Part shown: piece by piece, positions 58,301 to 64,000 of the stretch
Layout: each line of letters begins with the position of its first letter
Position numbering within the stretch: position 1 is the first letter of the stretch
From: Incurvaria masculella
Lineage: Eukaryota; Arthropoda; Insecta; Lepidoptera; Incurvariidae
Direction: 5' to 3'
Assembly (NCBI GenBank): GCA_946894095.1
Contig: OX335644.1
Span: 11,203,595-11,267,594 of the forward strand
DNA length: 64,000 nucleotides
Made by a program: the position numbers and the translations under genes
The notes under the pieces: model-generated
Database searches by the model: none
Told to the model about the DNA's origin: nothing
The model's input: only the letters and a program-made list of their open reading frames with translations

Positions 58301-61300
58301 TGGCTGTCCACGATGAGCACGTGCCGGTCGTACGGCGTGTCGTAGTCCACCTCCAGCACTGTGGAGAATCTGTGCGGGTACGCCACGTCGAGCGCCGAGA
58401 TCACCAACCCGATCGCCAGACAGATGCCACCTGAGTTTAATTGACATTAAGCCTACAGACTAATACCAAATCACAACAGCAGTATACTCATGCCAAAGAG
58501 ATTCCAGGCGCTTACACTGTACTTCGACTTAAATATTTTCTAAAAAAGGCTACAAATATCGGGGCAGTTTTTTCTTCGTGGGTGTCATTAAATAAGTACG
58601 AAAGTACTGTGACTCACCGGTGGGTTCACTGGTGTCTCACAGGTGAGAATCTCATGATCAGGAATAGCTTTAAGAACCTAGACGCGTTGGGCAAACCTCT
58701 ACAAATGTATCTTAGTTATTCGTCGCCAATTTATAGGCGCCGGGCGGCTCGGCCTTCGGGTCTCTCACTCTTAGGGAATTGGCAAGGAAGAAGTAAGAAA
58801 CGTTTATGGAGGCTGACCCAACGTGTGTGTGACCTTTTTCAATACTTTTTACGAAGAAACTGACCCGAAATGAGCACCAGCCAGAAGCACCATCCCAGCG
58901 AGAAGGTGAGCACCGCACCGTCGAGCCGCACGCGCAGTGGGTGCGGCGGCAGCGCGGACCAGTAGGCGGCGGCCGCGCAGCTCAGCGCCGCGCCGCACGC
59001 GCACATCGCGTACGCGCCGTACCGCGGCACCACCACCAGCAGCAGGTTCATCACCACCCACAGCGCTAGCGCCGCCCTGGAATATTGTGTCCGCAGTTTT
59101 ATTTATGTTTCAAGGTTTTGTCGTATGTGTAGGTTAAGACGACCCTACTTATTGACTTACTTATTGACTGCTAGCTAAGATTGATCTTACTTATAAAAAG
59201 TCTCGCGCAGCCCATACTCACGCCGAATAAATCACAAGTGCCAATTTCGAATCACGCCGCGATGTATAATGGGTCATGTAAAGTACATAATAACACCTAG
59301 TTCATTCTGACAACGTGCGACAGTAAAATAATCCGCCAACCACAATTAAATTAATCAGTTATTAAACAGTGTAATGAAAGATCACCATTCCCAGCAATCT
59401 GCTTGCAACTCCAAACCGCTTGGCTCGTACAGGAATACGCGTTCTCAAGAATACAGTATTTTACTATCACAAACCTATAATAGATGTACTCTCTCCCTAG
59501 CATCGACACAGTTCACACGACCACTACTGATCGAATGTCGGAACACATTCCTGCCCGTCGCTGCGTCACCGTGGCCCGCCGTACGGCCGTCCGAAATTGA
59601 ATTCCCTCCGTCAGCAGCCCCCCAAATTCCGAAGCGTCATTTATCGTTTTTAGGGTTCCGTACCCAAAGGGTGAAAACGGAACCCTATTACTAAGCCTCC
59701 GCTGTCCGTCCGTCCGTCCGTCCGTCCTTATCGTCCTTACTTAGGATACCTTCTCCGTAGTCGATCTTAATATATACAGCTGCATACGTAGTTATCTAAT
59801 GCATTTATTTGGGACCGAGCACGGAGGATAGAGGTAAAGAGGAGATGGTCTAAGCAAACTGGGTCTGGGTCCACCAAGTGGGTCGCTACGTCACAGCCCA
59901 CGTGATAAAGAAGGCGTGGCTTAGCAACATTCGCGACATGGCGCTGGCGGTGTTAGGTTGTGGGACAACATTATTGTCTGCGGCCATTGACTTATATATT
60001 ACTTCGTAAGGACCAGGTCAACGCGCACGACTAATGGCACCAGTACGTTGGCCCTAAAATATTCGTTTTAGGGCCAACGCGACTCAGTCGTCTGCGGACC
60101 ACTGCAGAGTGATGTTGAGTCGTGAAAATGCCCTTGTTGCGTAAAATACGATACGAAAGTTACAAAGACACATGTAATAACGTATCATCGATAAGTAAAC
60201 TCAGATAATATTTTTTTCTGTTTAACAATTGAATAATTGCATTTTCAATCGATAATTTAATTAACTACCAAACTTCATAAGCGGGCAAGTGACGCCATGC
60301 CGCGCGTCGCACGTGTAGGTGAATTAACCTTGTACGGGCGTCCTTTTTCTTTCTGGTTTATTTTGGAGTGGATATGAGTATGAGTGGGTAATCAAAGATT
60401 TTTTTTAATGTGATCTATCATGTGACCACTCGAAGTAAACGTCCCGACCTGATCTACCTGCCTGTTATGTCAAAATTTGTGTTCGTTATATCTTGGGAAA
60501 CACTGGTCATAGACCTATCATGCGACCACTCAATGTAATCGTCCCGACCTGATCTACCTGCCTGTAATGTCAAAATTTGTTCTCGTTGTATATTGGGAAA
60601 CACTGATCGTAGATCGTTGAGTGGTCGCATGATAGGTCTATGACCAGTGTTTCCCAAGATATAACGAAAACAAATTTTGACATTCCAGATAGTTAGATCA
60701 GGTCGGGGCGTTTACTTTGAGTGGCCGCATGATGGGTCGACGATCAGTGTTTCCCAAGATACGAGAACAAATTTTGACATGACAGGCAGGTAGATCAGGT
60801 CGGGACTTTTACTTTGAGTGGTCGCATAATGGGTCTACGATCAGTGTTTCCCAAGATACAACGAGAACAAATTTTGACATGACAGGCAAGTAGATCAGGT
60901 CGGGACGTTTACTTTGAGTGGTCGCATGATGGATCTACGATCAGTGTTTCCTAAGATACAACGAGAACAAATTGTGCCATGACAGGCAGGTAGATCAGGT
61001 CGGGACGTTTACTTTGAGTGGTCGCATGATGGGTCTACGACCAGTGTTTCCCTAGATATAACGAAAACAAATTTTGACATGACAGGCAGATAGATCCAGA
61101 CCAAGTAGGTACAAGAGAAAATTCAAATTGTATTTAACTTAAATACTTTGAAATTACAAAAAACATTTTTCATTCATAAAAGTTAAAAGAACTTAAAAGT
61201 TTAAATTAAAAAGAAAACATTTAAGGACGCAGGTACAAGGTTGCATCGTTAGACCTAATGCAACATGGCGGCGAGTTGTCAACACGACTTTGACACGGCG

Positions 61301-63685
61301 CTCACGTAGTTCTTCTGAGTTTGGATAGATGGCGCTACTTTTTGCTTGTATGGAGAAGATTTGTTTCAATTCTATATAATGGCGTATCCTTACCTTTGAA
61401 ATCATTGTCTGCGGCGAAATTTTCGGCGAACAGTCGATTACTTGATGAGATTTTGTGTAAAATGTTGCAAACATTACACAGGACAAAATAATCTAAAGTT
61501 TATAGGTGGAATTACGTTTTATTTGTCAGTAAAACACCTCATATTTTATAATTTGAGTCAATATTCGAGCATTGTATCGATGTATCGCTCTTGCTATGTG
61601 CCGATAGATGGCGCGCAATCATTTTCGTTTTACAGTAAGAAATGTTGATCTCATGATGCAAATTTTAATGACATTTTTAAATTAAAAGTATTTGAATCCG
61701 CGCGAAGGCATAGATTTAAATGTCTAAGGTTTTTTTTTATAGAAAAAACACTTATTAAAATTTAAAAGGCGCCATCTAGTTGTAGTCTTGTAAACACTAA
61801 GAATAGCTCTCGGAATAGCTGCTACCAGAATATCGATTCTTCCGGTAGATGGATTTCGTAAAAATGGGCGGTGCATGACCCCACCATGAAGCGATTTTCC
61901 CCCCGCTTCCCCGCACAGTGTCACGCTGCGATCCTTAGTAGTATGACTTTAAAATATCTCCTCTCTCCCTCTATCCTCCGTGGGACCGAGTCACTTCAAT
62001 ATTCTCCGCTCACATTCTCCCACAAGAACAGCTCATTTACAGTTGATAATAACCATCGAATGGTTGTAAATCAATATCTCTAGCATAAACAAGACCGACC
62101 ACGGCAGCGTGGTAGCGGTATAGCTGGCTCCGCTGTACTTAGCGCGCCGGTAAAAACCGTTGTACTATACGAAGAAGTACTGCGCCACCGTTAGTAGGTA
62201 CCGTAGGGGTTATGGAAGCCTGCGTGCCAGAGCGGCGCCCACATCCTCCCACTGGAATCGCTGTTCGGAGTCGACCCTAATCGTCGAATCGTTGTCACTA
62301 AATATCTCTAGCGTAATCAATACTCACCACAGCAGCGTGGCAGCGGTGTAGCCTGCACCCCTGTACTTGGCGCCCCAGTCGAAGCCGTCATGCTGCACGG
62401 CGAAGTGCTCCGCCACCGACAAAACCGGGTATGGCAGCCCGCGTGCGAGCGCAGCGCTGTAGGACTCCTGCATGGCGCCCGCCTCCTCCCACTGGAAGCG
62501 CTCGTTGTAGTCGACGTCGCCCATCGACTCATTACCGCTGGGAACAGCTGCAGTGAGAAACGAATTCAGTTCTTTATGAATCATAGGATCCTTTTTTTTG
62601 GCCCATAGACATAGAGGACCCGACGACGCCCAACTTTTTGGCGGGCTGCGAAAAACCATGCCAGTTGGTCAGGTACTTCTTCACACCATGACTCCAGTTT
62701 ATACTTTGATGCAAATACGACGGCAGGGCGCGCTTTTCACAGCTTACCGACCTTGTAGATAAAGGATCTGACCAATCAGCATATTTTTCACAGCCTCCGA
62801 GAAAGTTCGAAAGTCCATGAGCGTCGTAAGGCACTTAAATAGGCCACGCTAAACATACAAAAAATCGGGTAGGTATACTAAGATGTATACTTGCCACGCT
62901 TACACACTAAAACGTTAACTTACGGAGCAAAAGTGATGTGAGAGAATGGAGGCGGAAGGGGACCTGTGAGTGTGACGTTGACTTGTCTGAGGCCCACGTG
63001 CACGGCGAGCCAGCAGTCGAGGGGCTCGGCGGAGGAGGCGTGGTAGACGGCGCGGGAGACTCGAGCTTGCGCCACATGGCAAGTCTAGCCACGCTTGCAC
63101 ACTAAAACGTATACTCACGGAGCAACAGTGATGTTAGAGTATGGAGGTGGAACGGGACCTGTGAGTGTGACATTGACGTGTCTGAGGCCCACGTGCACGG
63201 CGAGCCAGCAGTCGAGGGGCTCGGCGGAGGAGGCGTGGTAGACGACGCGGGAGACTGGAGCTTGCGCCACATGGCAAGTCTAGCCACGCTTGCACACTAA
63301 AACGTTTACTCACGGAGCAACAGTGATGTTAGAGTATGGAGGTGGAACGGGACCTGTGAGTGTGACGTTGACGTGTCTGAGGCCCACGTGCACGGCGAGC
63401 CAGCAGTCGAGGGGCTCTGGGAGGAGGCGTGGTAGACGGCGCGGGAGACACGAGCTTGCGCCACATGGCAAGTCTAGCCACGCTTGCACACTAAAACGTT
63501 TACTCACGGGGCAGCAGTGATGTGGGAGTATGGAGGTGAAACGGGACCTGTGAGTGTGACGTTGACGTGTCCGAGGCCCACATGCACGGCGAGCCAGCAG
63601 TCGAGGCGCTCGGCGGAGAAGGCGCGGTAGGCGGCGCGGGCGACTCGAGCTTGCGCCACATGCCAAGACGAGCCTCGCTTGCACA
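52316..63685 (-). CDS. mol: Dual oxidase maturation factor (DUOXA/NIP), 5' end outside window
   Basis: Visible exons in coding order: 63685-63508, 62537-62328, 59076-58865, 58430-58226, 57606-57439, 52421-52316. Phases agree, giving the last 359 residues. DUOXA proteins are multi-pass ER membrane partners that let Duox leave the ER and make hydrogen peroxide at the cell surface. Family features: FSAERLDCWLAVHVGLGHVN with the sequon NVT in the large extracellular loop, VDYNERFQWEEAGAMQESY, LARGLPYPVLSVAEHF, YRGAGYTAATLLW entering a hydrophobic segment, then LTFSLGWCFWLVLISG and ICLAIGLVISALDVAYP. The cytosolic tail has FRRPLPHPMDR and a Ser/Ala-rich end. Only the highest-coordinate copy of the 178-nt exon is free of stops and was used. 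The last exon was assigned by phase and is less certain. The N-terminal exon(s) lie beyond 64000. An LTR retrotransposon sits in the last intron. Confidence 0.88.
52528..52645 (+). repeat. 5' LTR
   Basis: Direct repeat of 56775-56891. It contains an AATAAAA motif near its end (gaaaataaaaccg), which could serve as poly(A) signal. Confidence 0.9.
52660..53403 (+). pseudogene. Retrotransposon gag, N-terminal part, ends at a frameshift
   Basis: 247 codons from the first ATG after the 5' LTR. The product is Lys/Glu/Gln-rich with a coiled-coil-like N-terminus, as in capsid precursors. The frame closes at TAG near 53403, while similarity to gag clearly continues in another frame just downstream. 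The break lies around 53340-53400. I read it as a single-base indel rather than programmed frameshifting, because it falls within the capsid region and not at a gag-pol junction. Confidence 0.75.
53436..55400 (+). pseudogene. Retrotransposon gag end, protease and reverse transcriptase, ends at a premature stop
   Basis: 654 codons. In order: two CCHC zinc knuckles (CFRCGKDDHRANEC and CLRCKKTGHLARVC, about 53690-53800); an aspartic protease with FDTGATLS (about 53945); reverse transcriptase with the catalytic FFDDI (about 54800), GIKVAPSLWQKFMD and YLGHTIDKDG; then the start of RNase H (ATDASPTGLGAVLS, YSQIDKEATAIYWGIK). An in-frame TAA at 55398-55400 cuts the RNase H domain. The same frame stays open afterwards, so this is a nonsense mutation. 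The element is therefore probably not autonomous. Confidence 0.88.
55434..56810 (+). pseudogene. Retrotransposon RNase H end and integrase
   Basis: 458 codons in the same frame as the preceding block, separated only by the premature stop. It opens with the end of RNase H (TDHKPL, then YRPSSKNTNADYLSR). The integrase follows with its zinc-binding HAGHIGMLKMK...CRACR module and a DDE core (HIDFAG; VSDNGRQFVS; HPATNGQAERYVQTIKK). A C-terminal module with GPTPYELMF and a GDRIQAR...RRHLEQLL tail, typical of Ty3/gypsy integrases, comes last. The frame runs into the 3' LTR. The ATG at 55434 is not a natural start. Confidence 0.88.
56775..56891 (+). repeat. 3' LTR
   Basis: Direct repeat of 52528-52645. 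It is followed by CGAAC, the right copy of the target duplication, and preceded by the short purine-rich cgcggagga. Confidence 0.9.
56945..57438 (-). repeat. Tandem partial copies of the penultimate mol exon
   Basis: Downstream (in gene direction) of the functional exon 57606-57439 lie three more copies at about 57425-57294, 57280-57149 and 57140-56980, plus the start of a fifth. Each repeats the exon from a tgtcggtgtccgtggtgaa block through catcccatggacag and its splice donor (GTGAGC, GTGAGC, then the altered GTCAGC, then GTGAGC). Periods are about 143-173 nt. No acceptor precedes these copies, so they are intronic duplicates of exon plus donor. Confidence 0.85.
59648..59730 (-). repeat. GACG-microsatellite element, truncated copy
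   Basis: It reads ttagggttccgtacccaaag, gaaccctattactaagcctc and cgctgtccgtccgtccgtcc, then stops. It lies in a mol intron. Confidence 0.7.
60420..61100. repeat. 100-bp satellite, two inverted plus five direct units
   Basis: Units carry gtggtcgcatgatgggtcta, cgatcagtgtttcccaagat, aacaaattttgacatgacag and tagatcaggtcgggacgttt. Unit starts at 60621, 60721, 60818, 60918 and 61018 give a period of 97-100 bp. From 60420 to about 60605 two units lie in reverse orientation, so the array turns head to head near 60605-60615. It lies in a mol intron and is non-coding. Confidence 0.85.
62095..62285 (-). pseudogene. mol: Decayed copy of the 210-nt mol exon
   Basis: It aligns with the functional exon 62328-62537 in the same orientation: cagcgtggtagcggta against cagcgtggcagcggtg, and cctcccactggaatcgct against cctcccactggaagcgct. 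The atatctctagcgtaatcaa-type flank beside it is also repeated near 62070. It has an internal deletion of about 20 nt and in-frame stops, so it cannot replace the exon. Confidence 0.7.
62924..63490 (-). pseudogene. mol: Three stop-bearing tandem copies of the 178-nt mol exon
   Basis: Copies lie at 63490-63314 (177 nt), 63296-63119 (178) and 63101-62924 (178), directly downstream of the functional copy 63685-63508 (178). Each has its own TAG or CAG acceptor and GTGAGT or GTAAGT donor, with only 17 nt between one donor and the next acceptor. All three share a TAG codon where the functional copy has TCG, six codons in. The first also lacks one base near 63409, which breaks its frame. Beyond that they keep most of the coding sequence, including LDCWLAVHVGLR and NVTLTG. 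Confidence 0.85.
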
Positions 63686-64000
63686 CTGAAACGTGTACCG
63701 ACAAAAAATATAATAGACAAAATAAAACACATCAATCGTACATCCTATTTCTATGCATCAAACACAAATTATTTGTTTTGTACTTATTGTACCTCAATAA
63801 TTATTGTATTCCGATAACTTCAAACCTACAATATCAATAAGTGAATACATATTAAAAAGAAGTTTATTGTGATATATTCCGTCATATCTAGAGATAGTTT
63901 TAGGCTATGTATCCATTCAAGCCAATAAGCAGTGGCGCCTATTCTTGAAATTCCGTGCCCAGAAATCAAGAATCTTTTAGTCGACAAAACCGCCTTTATA

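Noticed and set aside
60420..61100. CRISPR-like repeat array
   Set aside because: The units are contiguous 100-bp satellites with no unique spacers and include inverted units, in a eukaryotic intron.
62531..62550. Upstream acceptor (CAG at about 62549) for the 210-nt mol exon
   Set aside because: It puts the exon out of phase with the preceding donor. The CAG at 62538-62540 keeps the frame and fits the family alignment.
63310..63735. 141-codon minus-strand ORF across two copies of the mol exon
   Set aside because: It runs in the wrong frame through the upstream copy and enters the right frame only because of the one-base deletion in the next copy. Splice sites and homology support separate exons.

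Overview
The window looks like nuclear DNA from a moth or butterfly (Lepidoptera). Small GC-rich exons with canonical GT-AG introns sit in AT-rich non-coding DNA full of SINEs, foldback elements and other dispersed repeats of the kind seen in lepidopteran genomes. All gene models were built by hand from splice signals, reading phase and family resemblance.

Layout. 1-5732: intergenic, repeat-rich. 5839-9020 (+): a three-exon orphan receptor with a seven-helix class C GPCR-type membrane domain. 10822-14221 (-): SSR3, translocon-associated protein gamma. 14222-17973: intergenic, with a LINE reverse-transcriptase remnant and a palindromic MITE. 17974-18513 (+): LAMTOR4. 18538-20211 (+): RFT1, intronless and only 24 nt after the LAMTOR4 stop. 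20541-30088 (-): CCZ1 in 11 exons, tail to tail with RFT1. A same-strand ORF with an FBXO7/PI31-type FP domain lies inside one CCZ1 intron. 30089-34258: intergenic. 34259-50163 (+): an EFHC2-type axonemal protein in 16 exons; one intron holds a 3.3 kb element with ends of about 230 bp in inverted orientation. 52316-63685 (-, 5' end beyond the window): dual oxidase maturation factor (mol/DUOXA), six exons visible. A Ty3/gypsy-type LTR retrotransposon with a perfect 5-bp target duplication sits in its last intron.

The genes do not form one pathway. LAMTOR4 (Ragulator, mTORC1 at the lysosome) and CCZ1 (Mon1-Ccz1, Rab7 activation) both act on late endosomes and lysosomes. SSR3 and RFT1 act at the ER membrane (translocation; N-glycan precursor assembly). 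mol serves Duox maturation in the ER. EFHC2 serves cilia and sperm flagella.

Most unusual: in mol, three different exons have local extra copies. One 178-nt exon is present four times in tandem with only 17 nt between copies, and three copies share the same in-frame stop. The penultimate exon is followed by three further copies that carry their own splice donors. A third exon has one decayed copy beside it. Also notable are the LAMTOR4-RFT1 spacing, which suggests a two-cistron transcript, a head-to-head satellite near 60.4-61.1 kb, and a 5S-rRNA-like stretch joined to a SINE body.
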